A stretch of 5,769 nucleotides of DNA from contig JAQUUV010000008.1 in the NCBI GenBank assembly GCA_028693695.1, forward strand, positions 1-5,769. Reading direction: 5' to 3'. The translations under genes and the position numbers were made by a program. This document shows, one piece after another, positions 1-5,738 of this stretch. How positions within the stretch are numbered: the first letter of the stretch is position 1; each line of letters opens with the position of its first letter. Source of the stretch: Syntrophomonas sp. Lineage in GTDB: Bacteria > Bacillota > Syntrophomonadia > Syntrophomonadales > Syntrophomonadaceae. The notes beneath the pieces are model-generated. The model did no database searches, had not been told where the DNA came from, and worked only from the letters and a program-made list of their open reading frames with translations.

Positions 1-77
1 AGAGGACTCTGGGCCAGCTTCCAGACAAGAGCATGTTCCCGTCCGCCCTGCCCAATAACCAATATCTTCTTACCCAC
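1..77 (-). CDS. purD: Phosphoribosylamine-glycine ligase (GAR synthetase), 5' fragment
   Basis: Only the first 25 codons lie in the window; the gene continues past base 1. The reading from a GTG start at 77-75 contains KKILVIGQGGREHALVWKL, the N-terminal nucleotide-binding loop typical of PurD (family pattern VLVIGxGGREHALAWK). PurD joins phosphoribosylamine and glycine with ATP to make GAR, the second step of de novo purine synthesis, in the cytoplasm. A GGAGG at 92-88 sits 10 bases before the GTG, and no ATG is available in frame nearby, so GTG is the chosen start. It lies 26 bases after the purH stop, so it is probably cotranscribed as the next gene of the operon. Family identity is firm despite the short length, since the motif is diagnostic and purD follows purH in many Gram-positive purine operons. 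The rest of the gene cannot be judged. Confidence 0.93.
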   Translation of the reverse strand, partial: MGKKILVIGQGGREHALVWKLAQSP

Positions 78-103
78 GATGAATCTACCTCCGCCCAGAT
101 ATT

Positions 104-1621
104 TTAATGTTTGAAATGGCGAATCCCTGTAAATACCATGGCTATGCCATGCCAATTGCACACGTCAATGCTCTCCTGATCGTGGATAGAGCCGCCCGGT
201 TGAATAATCGCCCGGATACCCGAAGCAACAGCCAATTCCACGGTGTCTTTGAATGGGAAGAAGGCATCTGAAGCCATAACCGCTCCCTTACATTGTTCCA
301 CGTCTTTTAAAGCGATGGCAGCTGACCCTACCCGATTCATCTGCCCGGCACCCACGCCCACAGTCATGCCATTTTTAGCTATCACAATGGCGTTGGATTT
401 AACATGTTTTGCTACTTTCCAAGCCAATAAAAGTTCCTTAAGTTCTTCCGCACTGGGAGCGCTTTGCGTAACCACCTTGAGGCTGTTGACATCTAGTTCT
501 CCCTGGTCAGACTCCTGGACAACAAATCCGCCGTCCACCGTCCGAATCTGCAAGTCAGCTGCAGCTACCAACGGCAATTCCAAAACCCGGAGGTTTTTCC
601 TTCCCTGCAGGCATTCCAGTGCATCAGCATCATAGCCAGGGGCGACAATACACTCCATGAAAGGCTCAACCGCTTTGCGGGCGGCAGCTACATCTACCGG
701 GCGATTAAAAGCGATAATTCCTCCAAAAGCCGAAAGCGGATCTCCAGCAAAGGCCTTGTCGAAAGCTTCTTCCAGGGTGCTTCCCACAGCTGTTCCACAG
801 GGATTGGTATGTTTGACAATTACGCAGGCCGTATCTTCAAATTCCTTTACCAGTGACCATGCGGCCTGAGTATCAATGATATTATTATAGGATAGCTCCT
901 TGCCGTTCAGCTGTTTCGCATCGGCCAGACCCATTCCCGGGTTCATACTGCGATAAAAACAGGCCTTCTGGTGAGGGTTTTCCCCATAGCGAAGCTCATA
1001 AACTTTTTCTCCGGCTATTACCATATTGTCCAAGAAGGTTTCTCCATCGATTCCTGCCAGATAAGAAGAAATCATGGCATCATAAGCTGCGGTATGGGAA
1101 AATGCCTCCAAAGCAAGTTTAAATCGCATTTTCTTGCTTAAGTCACCTTCGGTCTCCAGCTCTTTTAAAACCGGCCAGTAAAACTCGGGTTTTACAATTA
1201 TTATGACGTTTTCATGGTTCTTGGCTGCCGACCTTACCATAGTAGGCCCGCCGATATCAATATTTTCAATGGCTTCTTCCAGGCTAACATCCTTTTTACT
1301 CACCGTCTCCCGGAAAGGATACAGATTCACTGCCACAATATCAATAGGTTGAATTTCATGTTCCTCAATCTGACGCAAGTGGTCAGGGGTTCGGCGCGCT
1401 AAAATCCCGCCATGGATTTTCGGATGCAGGGTTTTTACCCGCCCGTCTAGAATCTCTGGGAAACCCGTAATATCTGCCACCTGGCTGACCTTTACCCCAG
1501 CTTCCTGTAAGGTCTTATAGGTTCCTCCCGTAGATATTATTTCGTAGCCTAACTTTTCCAACCCTTGAGCAAATTCAACTACTCCGTCTTTATTGGATAC
1601 ACTAATAAGCGCTCTCTTCAT
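104..1621 (-). CDS. purH: Bifunctional AICAR formyltransferase / IMP cyclohydrolase
   Basis: This 505-residue protein catalyses the last two steps to IMP: formylation of AICAR with 10-formyltetrahydrofolate, then ring closure of FAICAR. The N-terminal cyclohydrolase domain (about 1-190, MGS-like fold) begins MKRALISVSNKDG and carries STGGT (30-34) and KTLHPKIHGG (63-72). The C-terminal transformylase domain shows RYGENPHQ (211-218), VKHTNPCG (269-276) with the catalytic Lys270-His271 pair, SNAIVIAK (409-416), GQMNR (426-430), SDAFFPF (451-457), and a tail ending in GIRHFKH. Length matches the usual 505-530 residues and both active sites look intact. The ATG at 1621 is preceded by AGGAGG (1638-1633) with 11 bases between; this site overlaps the purN TAG stop. 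The gene starts 15 bases after purN and ends 26 bases before purD, so it is an internal operon gene. Confidence 0.98.
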   Translation of the reverse strand: MKRALISVSNKDGVVEFAQGLEKLGYEIISTGGTYKTLQEAGVKVSQVADITGFPEILDGRVKTLHPKIHGGILARRTPDHLRQIEEHEIQPIDIVAVNLYPFRETVSKKDVSLEEAIENIDIGGPTMVRSAAKNHENVIIIVKPEFYWPVLKELETEGDLSKKMRFKLALEAFSHTAAYDAMISSYLAGIDGETFLDNMVIAGEKVYELRYGENPHQKACFYRSMNPGMGLADAKQLNGKELSYNNIIDTQAAWSLVKEFEDTACVIVKHTNPCGTAVGSTLEEAFDKAFAGDPLSAFGGIIAFNRPVDVAAARKAVEPFMECIVAPGYDADALECLQGRKNLRVLELPLVAAADLQIRTVDGGFVVQESDQGELDVNSLKVVTQSAPSAEELKELLLAWKVAKHVKSNAIVIAKNGMTVGVGAGQMNRVGSAAIALKDVEQCKGAVMASDAFFPFKDTVELAVASGIRAIIQPGGSIHDQESIDVCNWHGIAMVFTGIRHFKH

Positions 1622-1636
1622 TTCGTATTCATCCTC

Positions 1637-2263
1637 CTAAATAATATGTACTGTTCTATCCTTTATATAAACTCTACCCTCTGCCAGCAACTGTAAAGCC
1701 TGACAATAGGTTCGATGTTCTTCCACTAAAATTCGGGCCGCAAGACTGTCTTCGGTATCACCAGGGTACACCGCTACTACAGCCTGCATAATAATAGGCC
1801 CGGTATCCATCCCCTCATCTACAAAATGAACTGTACAGCCGCTAACTTTGACTCCGTAATCTAGAGCCTGCTGCTGGGCATTCAGCCCGGTAAAAGAAGG
1901 TAACAGAGCGGGATGAATGTTTACGACTCTCATCTTATAGGCATCCAAAAGAACCCTGCCAACTAACCTCATGTAACCGGCTAGGACAACGATATCGATG
2001 TCCCGCGCCACTAATTGGGCCACGATTTCTGCCTCATACTCTTCCCGATTCTGATATCGACGCGGATCAATAAACAGGGCGGTAATTCCTGCATCCGCAG
2101 CTTTATTCAGGGCGGGCGCCCCTTCTTTATCGCTTATAAGCAGGCAAATTTCAGCATCTAATTCTCCCTTTTGGATCGCTTCCCATAGTGCCAAGAAATT
2201 ACTTCCCCGCCCCGAGGCCAGGACTGCTAGTTTAAGCAGCTTAGGTTCCATTACTCGCATCAT
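1637..2263 (-). CDS. purN: Phosphoribosylglycinamide formyltransferase (GAR transformylase, folate-dependent)
   Basis: PurN transfers a formyl group from 10-formyltetrahydrofolate to GAR, giving FGAR, the third step of the pathway. The 208-residue product has the family motifs in order: ASGRGSNF (16-23) for phosphate binding, AGYMR (95-99), NIHPALLPSF (115-124) with the catalytic Asn115 and His117, and VHFVDEGMDTGP (145-156) with Asp153, the counterpart of the E. coli catalytic Asp144. Length is typical (190-215). The start ATG at 2263-2261 overlaps the purM TGA in an ATGA arrangement, which suggests translational coupling. A weak GAGGG (2278-2274) lies 10 bases upstream inside purM. Methionines also occur at positions 2 and 5, so the true start could be a few codons later. 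This is the folate enzyme, not the formate-dependent PurT. It is followed by purH after 15 bases, so the two folate-using transformylases are adjacent. Confidence 0.97.
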   Translation of the reverse strand: MMRVMEPKLLKLAVLASGRGSNFLALWEAIQKGELDAEICLLISDKEGAPALNKAADAGITALFIDPRRYQNREEYEAEIVAQLVARDIDIVVLAGYMRLVGRVLLDAYKMRVVNIHPALLPSFTGLNAQQQALDYGVKVSGCTVHFVDEGMDTGPIIMQAVVAVYPGDTEDSLAARILVEEHRTYCQALQLLAEGRVYIKDRTVHII

Positions 2264-3297
2264 TTGATAATGACCCTCGGTTCCCTGGAATTAACCTCAC
2301 CTATAACTATAGCCTTTTCCCCTTTAACGCGCAAGTGCTTTAAAGCTTTATCAAGGTGATGTGATGGCAGAACTAGAACGTACCCAATCCCCATGTTAAA
2401 TGCTCTGTACATTTCTTCCTGAGGAACATTACCCAATCGGGCAATCAACTTAAATATCGCCGGAGTTTCCAGAGATGCCTCATTAATTTCTGCTCCCATT
2501 CCTGCTGGCATAATTCTTTGCAGGTTTTCCGCCAGACCTCCGCCAGTTATATGAGCCATACCGTGAATTTCCACTTCGTCCAACAAGGATAATACCGATT
2601 TAACATAAATATGGGTAGGGGTAATTAATTCTTCCCCCAGAGTATGGCCAAATTCATCTAGCTCTTCATCCAGCCTTAGACCGGCTTTCTCTAACAGCAC
2701 TTTACGTACCAGGGAAAAACCATTGGAGTGAATACCCGAAGACGCCAGGCCCACGAGTACATCGCCATCTTGGATGGTCGCCCCGTTAATCAGGCGGGAG
2801 CGCTCCACTACCCCCACCGCGAAACCAGCCAGGTCGTATTCATCCTCTTTATAAAAACCAGGCATTTCAGCGGTTTCTCCCCCGATAAGGGCACAACCAG
2901 CCTGCAAGCAACCCTCGCTCACACCCTTAACCAGCTTTTCAACCATATTCGGCTGAAGTTTCCCTACAGCTATATAATCCAAGAAAAATAAGGGTTCAGC
3001 TCCGTGGGCTAGTATATCATTGACACACATAGCCACCAGGTCAATCCCTACTGTATCATGCACTCCTAACATCTGAGCAATCTTTAGCTTGGTGCCCACC
3101 CCATCAGTACCGGATACCAGTACCGGTTCCTGATATTTTCCGGAATTGAGGGCAAAAAGGCCCCCAAAGGAACCAATGTCCGAAAGTACCTCTGATCTTT
3201 TGGTTCGGTTAGTCCATTTTTTCATCAAATCCACGGATTGATTAGCGGCATCAATGTCGACTCCCGCTTCTTTGTAACTTAATCCATCCTTGTCCAT
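2260..3297 (-). CDS. purM: Phosphoribosylformylglycinamidine cyclo-ligase (AIR synthetase)
   Basis: PurM uses ATP to close FGAM into AIR, the imidazole-ring step. Numbered from the ATG at 3297 (345 residues, the usual size), it shows the ATP-binding stretch GTDGVGTKLKIA (63-74), GIDLVAMCVNDI (84-95), GGETAEMPGFY (139-149), GLASSGIHSNGFSLVRK (183-199), HITGGGLAENL (249-259) and FNMGIGY (300-306), all hallmarks of the PurM/PurL ATP-binding superfamily. The open frame extends two codons further to a TTG at 3303, but that TTG directly abuts the GGGAGG at 3309-3304. The ATG is 6 bases from it, so the ATG is taken as the start. The stop overlaps the purN start by four bases. Upstream, a strong inverted repeat ends 11 bases before the ribosome binding site and separates purM from purF. 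The substrate FGAM must come from an FGAM synthetase not encoded intact here. Confidence 0.97.
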   Translation of the reverse strand: MDKDGLSYKEAGVDIDAANQSVDLMKKWTNRTKRSEVLSDIGSFGGLFALNSGKYQEPVLVSGTDGVGTKLKIAQMLGVHDTVGIDLVAMCVNDILAHGAEPLFFLDYIAVGKLQPNMVEKLVKGVSEGCLQAGCALIGGETAEMPGFYKEDEYDLAGFAVGVVERSRLINGATIQDGDVLVGLASSGIHSNGFSLVRKVLLEKAGLRLDEELDEFGHTLGEELITPTHIYVKSVLSLLDEVEIHGMAHITGGGLAENLQRIMPAGMGAEINEASLETPAIFKLIARLGNVPQEEMYRAFNMGIGYVLVLPSHHLDKALKHLRVKGEKAIVIGEVNSREPRVIIK

Positions 3298-3303
3298 AAT
3301 CAA

Positions 3304-3309
3304 CCTCCC
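3304..3309 (-). promoter_or_regulatory. Ribosome binding site that decides the purM start
   Basis: GGGAGG lies 6 bases before ATG (3297-3295) and directly touches an in-frame TTG (3303-3301). The spacing rules out the TTG as an efficient start and favours the ATG. The site lies 11 bases downstream of a long hairpin-forming repeat, close enough for folding of that repeat to affect ribosome loading. Confidence 0.8.
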
Positions 3310-3320
3310 ATCTGCTCACC

Positions 3321-3392
3321 CAGACAAGGGGACGGTTCTCCTGTCTGCCGTCAATGAAATCAAGACAGACAGGAGAACCGTCCCCTTGTCTG
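3321..3392. repeat. Composite inverted repeat, REP/BIME-like, copy 1 (purF-purM gap)
   Basis: Two 27-base arms, 3321-3347 and 3366-3392, are perfect reverse complements and are separated by an 18-base spacer (3348-3365). The core of the left arm is AAGGGGACGGTTCTC. Each arm is also a small imperfect palindrome: the ends CAGACA and TGTCTG pair, and with G-T pairs the left arm folds into a 12-position stem with one A-C mismatch and a CGG loop. The element fills most of the 110 bases between the purF stop and the purM start. It is related to the repeat at 4930-5005, sharing the core but not the outer stem. It has no coding capacity. I infer a non-autonomous mobile repeat, possibly of the type mobilised by REP-associated tyrosine transposases. 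No transposase gene is in the window, and no clear target duplication is seen. Confidence 0.88.
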
Positions 3393-3407
3393 CCCACTTA
3401 TCCATAA

Positions 3408-4823
3408 TTATTCTACACTCTCCTCGCCTGCTGGGTATTCGCCACAGAAACAGGCGGCGCAAAATATTCCCGCATCACTTTTCATAGCGGAAAACATCCC
3501 TTCCATACCTATATAGTGCAGGCTATCCGCACCAATAAATTGATTAATCTGTTCAACATCCATCGTGCTAGCTATGAGTTCTTCCCGCCGAGAGGTATCT
3601 ATGCCGTAATAACAGGGGAATTTGGTAGGTGGTGAAGCGATTATCACGTGTACTTCTTTTGCCCCAACCTTGCGCAGCATCTGAACTATTTTCTTGCTGG
3701 TTGTTCCCCTAACTATGGAATCATCAATCATAATAACCCGCTTGCCAGCCACAACCTCTCCAACTGCATTGAGCTTCAACCTTACTCCCAGTTCCCGCAT
3801 TTGCTGGGTAGGTTGAATAAAGGTTCGGCCCACATAACGGTTCTTCATCAATCCTTCTTCAAATGGCAGGCCCGATTCTTCCGCATAACCTAAGGCGGCA
3901 GCGGTACCGGAGTCAGGCACTGATAAAACTATATCGGCATCTATCTGGCATTCCCGAGCTAGCTGCTTTCCCAGTTCCCGCCGTACCCGGTTTACATTCA
4001 AGCCATCAATAGTGCTATCGGGACGCGCAAAATAAATATATTCAAATATACAATGGGCTTTACGGGGCGATTTGATTACCTGCAGAGAGCGCAGCCCATT
4101 CTTATCAATTACCACGATTTCCCCCGGATTAACATCTCTTACGAACTCAGCCCCAACAGTATCCAGGGCCGCTGACTCTGAGGCTAGTATATAATCTCCA
4201 TTCAATCTTCCAATACATAAGGGGCGAATCCCCATCTGATCTCGTACTCCCACCATGCGATCCTCAGTCATAATTAATAGTGCGAACGCACCTTTTATGT
4301 CAATCATACATTTAGCCAGAGCGTCTTCCATGGTATCTTGTGAATAGCGAGCTAGGAGGTTGGCCACCACTTCTGTATCCGTGGTGGTCTGGAATACTGA
4401 ACCGTAAGTCTCCAGTCTTTTCTTCAGCTCCACGGTATTGATTAGATTCCCGTTGTGAGCCAGGGCCACCATTCCTTTGAGATAATGAAACACTAGGGGT
4501 TGGGCATTAACTAGCGCACTACCTCCTGTGGTTGAATAGCGAACATGGCCAATGGCTATATTCCCTTCCAACTCAGCAATATGGTGTGATTTCACCACAT
4601 CGGAAACTAACCCCATACCTTTGTGTAACTCTATTTTATGCCCGTTGGAAACAGCTATACCTGCACTTTCCTGTCCACGGTGCTGCAAGGCATATAATCC
4701 ATAAAAGGTGGTTCGGGCCGCATCGGTGGTACTGGTGGGGTTATTCATAAAAATTCCAAAAACTCCACATTCATCTCGAAATTTATCATCTATTTCATAA
4801 AACAATTTATTGCCTCCCCCCAT
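3408..4823 (-). CDS. purF: Amidophosphoribosyltransferase (glutamine PRPP amidotransferase), Fe-S type
   Basis: PurF catalyses the committed step, turning PRPP and glutamine into phosphoribosylamine, and is the usual target of purine nucleotide feedback. In the 471-residue reading, the N-terminal glutaminase domain starts at Cys19 (DECGVFGIF), which becomes the N-terminal nucleophile after propeptide cleavage. HVRYSTTG (93-100), NGNL (124-127) and TDTE (148-151) follow. The C-terminal phosphoribosyltransferase domain has the PRPP loop IDDSIVRGTTS (366-376). Cys258, Cys404, Cys455 and Cys458 match the four 4Fe-4S ligands of the Bacillus subtilis enzyme, so this is the oxygen-sensitive cluster type. 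The start is uncertain. The ATG at 4823 has a GGAGG 10 bases upstream, but codons 2-4 (Gly-Gly-Gly) themselves form a GGGGGAGG, 7 bases before an in-frame TTG at 4805-4803. A TTG start gives 465 residues and a 12-residue propeptide, closer to the 11 of B. subtilis. The 5' end overlaps a purS remnant. Confidence 0.97.
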   Translation of the reverse strand: MGGGNKLFYEIDDKFRDECGVFGIFMNNPTSTTDAARTTFYGLYALQHRGQESAGIAVSNGHKIELHKGMGLVSDVVKSHHIAELEGNIAIGHVRYSTTGGSALVNAQPLVFHYLKGMVALAHNGNLINTVELKKRLETYGSVFQTTTDTEVVANLLARYSQDTMEDALAKCMIDIKGAFALLIMTEDRMVGVRDQMGIRPLCIGRLNGDYILASESAALDTVGAEFVRDVNPGEIVVIDKNGLRSLQVIKSPRKAHCIFEYIYFARPDSTIDGLNVNRVRRELGKQLARECQIDADIVLSVPDSGTAAALGYAEESGLPFEEGLMKNRYVGRTFIQPTQQMRELGVRLKLNAVGEVVAGKRVIMIDDSIVRGTTSKKIVQMLRKVGAKEVHVIIASPPTKFPCYYGIDTSRREELIASTMDVEQINQFIGADSLHYIGMEGMFSAMKSDAGIFCAACFCGEYPAGEESVE

Positions 4824-4903
4824 ACTTTGATAGCCTCCACCACTGGCAGCCTAAATCCAAGACTCCTTCTTTTAAGAGTGAAATAAATGTTAGCCTTATA
4901 CAC
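4811..4903 (-). pseudogene. purS: Decayed 5' remnant of purS (FGAM synthetase small subunit)
   Basis: A GGGAGG (4915-4910) lies 6 bases before a GTG at 4903-4901 that opens the reading VYKANIYFTLK, very like the PurS N-terminus (MYKxKxYVxLK in B. subtilis, from memory). The frame then breaks in an AAAA run (4873-4870). Skipping one A gives EGVLD, continuing the PurS pattern LKxxVLDPQG. After a second small indel near 4854-4844 the original frame resumes as VVEAIKVWG, resembling the next PurS helix (AVxxALxxLG). Homology fades near codon 31, where purF begins; about 50 further codons of PurS are absent. The unshifted frame runs on to a TAG at 4792-4790, inside purF. In Bacillus-type operons purS directly follows purC, exactly this position. 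PurS is a small accessory subunit that links PurQ and PurL in FGAM synthetase. This piece cannot encode a working one. An alternative is that the short frame now serves only to couple translation to purF. Confidence 0.7.
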
Positions 4904-4929
4904 CCAATACCTCCCTGAACGCTATTCGT

Positions 4930-5005
4930 AGTAACAAGGGGACGGTTCTCTTGTTACATCTTTTTAATCTCGTCAATGTAACAAGAGAACCGTCCCCTTG
5001 TTACT
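4930..5005. repeat. Composite inverted repeat, REP/BIME-like, copy 2 (purC-purF gap)
   Basis: Two 27-base arms, 4931-4957 and 4978-5004, are perfect reverse complements with a 20-base spacer; the match extends one more base pair at 4930/5005. The arm core is AAGGGGACGGTTCTC, shared with the copy at 3321-3392, but the outer ends are GTAACA and TGTTAC instead of CAGACA and TGTCTG. Each arm is itself a palindrome: the left arm can pair over 12 positions (two of them G-T) around a CGG loop. The element begins 20 bases after the purC stop and ends 15 bases before the ribosome binding site of the purS remnant. Neither side has a T-run in the direction of transcription, so it does not look like an intrinsic terminator. 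The likely nature is a dispersed mobile repeat inserted between two operon genes. Confidence 0.88.
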
Positions 5006-5024
5006 CCTTATTTATTTATCAAAG

Positions 5025-5738
5025 TTAAGCCAGAGCTTTTTCTATCCTTTGGACGACTTCCTGGTAGGCTTCTTCTTCTTTGCCCAGGTCCCGGCGGAAA
5101 CGATCCTTGTCGAGTTTTTCCAGGCTCTCCTTATCCCATAGGCGGCAAGTATCGGGGGAGATTTCGTCACCCAGTATGACTCGTCCCTCGTATATTCCGA
5201 ACTCCAGCTTGAAATCCACCAGAATAATGCCAATGCTGTCATAGAAAGCTTTTAGAATATTGTTGATTTTGTTGGCCTGTGCATCCATATCTTTCAACTG
5301 CGCATCAGTTGCCCATCCTAGGACTCGAGCATGATACTCATTTATCATGGGATCATGTAGTTCATCATCTTTATAATAGAGTTCGATAATGGTTGAAGAT
5401 AATGTTAAACCTTCTTCCTCGCCTATCCTTTTGGCGAGGCTGCCTGCGACTACATTTCTAACCACTACTTCCACTGGAATTATCTTCAGATTCTTTACCA
5501 ACACGTTTCGGTCATCTATCTGTTCAATTAAATGCGTCTCAATGCCCTCATTTTCCAGTAACTTAAACAGTAGATTGGAAACCCGGTTGTTTACTATGCC
5601 TTTATTATTGATAACTCCCTTTTTCAGACCATCGAAAGCGGTGGCGTCATCTTTATATTTCATTAAAACAACCTTCTCATTATCCGTTGCGTAAATCTGT
5701 TTAGCCTTTCCTTCATACAGCATTTCCCCTGATTTCAT
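5025..5738 (-). CDS. purC: Phosphoribosylaminoimidazole-succinocarboxamide synthase (SAICAR synthetase)
   Basis: PurC joins CAIR and aspartate with ATP to make SAICAR. The 237-residue product is typical in length for the bacterial single-domain enzyme. Motifs in order are LYEGKAKQIY (7-16) at the ATP-binding lobe, DDATAFDG (30-37), NNRVSNLLF (50-58), VEVVVRNVVAGS (89-100), LVDFKLEFG (173-181) and GDEISPDTCRLWD (190-202), the last being the signature of the substrate and metal site. Nothing appears truncated. The ATG at 5738-5736 follows an AGGAGG (5753-5748) with 9 bases between, a clear start; Met6 is a less likely alternative. Downstream, 20 bases separate the stop from a long inverted repeat, then come the purS remnant and purF. 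In many Clostridia the order is purE-purC-purF, so purE or purB may lie just upstream, outside the window. Confidence 0.98.
   Translation of the reverse strand: MKSGEMLYEGKAKQIYATDNEKVVLMKYKDDATAFDGLKKGVINNKGIVNNRVSNLLFKLLENEGIETHLIEQIDDRNVLVKNLKIIPVEVVVRNVVAGSLAKRIGEEEGLTLSSTIIELYYKDDELHDPMINEYHARVLGWATDAQLKDMDAQANKINNILKAFYDSIGIILVDFKLEFGIYEGRVILGDEISPDTCRLWDKESLEKLDKDRFRRDLGKEEEAYQEVVQRIEKALA

Noticed and set aside
243..635. Plus-strand open frame of 130 codons inside purH
   Set aside because: It lies wholly antisense to a strongly conserved gene, is low in recognisable motifs and has no convincing ribosome binding site. It is a shadow of purH codon use. The same applies to the plus-strand frames at 657-869, 1214-1402, 2728-2991, 3648-3893, 4532-4750 and 5389-5694.
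3298..3303. TTG at 3303 as the purM start
   Set aside because: It touches the GGGAGG with no spacing, while the ATG two codons later has a normal 6-base gap.
3290..3487. Plus-strand open frame running through the copy 1 repeat
   Set aside because: It is composed of repeat sequence and antisense purF/purM ends, with no family resemblance or ribosome binding site.
4870..4873. Programmed frameshift or sequencing error keeping purS alive
   Set aside because: Even after restoring the frame at AAAA, a second indel follows and the C-terminal roughly 50 codons of PurS are missing, so no correction gives a full subunit.
4824..4929. Purine riboswitch or attenuator before purF
   Set aside because: Apart from the repeat, this stretch reads as purS remnant. 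I saw no purine-aptamer loops or terminator/antiterminator pair, only a weak 4-bp ACTC/GAGT stem.
4930..5005. Intrinsic terminators at the two inverted repeats
   Set aside because: The stems are strong but no T-run follows on the transcribed strand in either copy, and both lie inside what looks like one operon. Termination there would cut off essential downstream genes.
3321..5005. CRISPR-like repeats
   Set aside because: There are only two composite elements, more than 1.5 kb apart with genes between; there is no array of direct repeats with unique spacers.
5042..5242. Minus-strand 66-codon frame inside purC
   Set aside because: It is an alternative frame of purC with no start signal of its own, and purC covers it completely with conserved residues.
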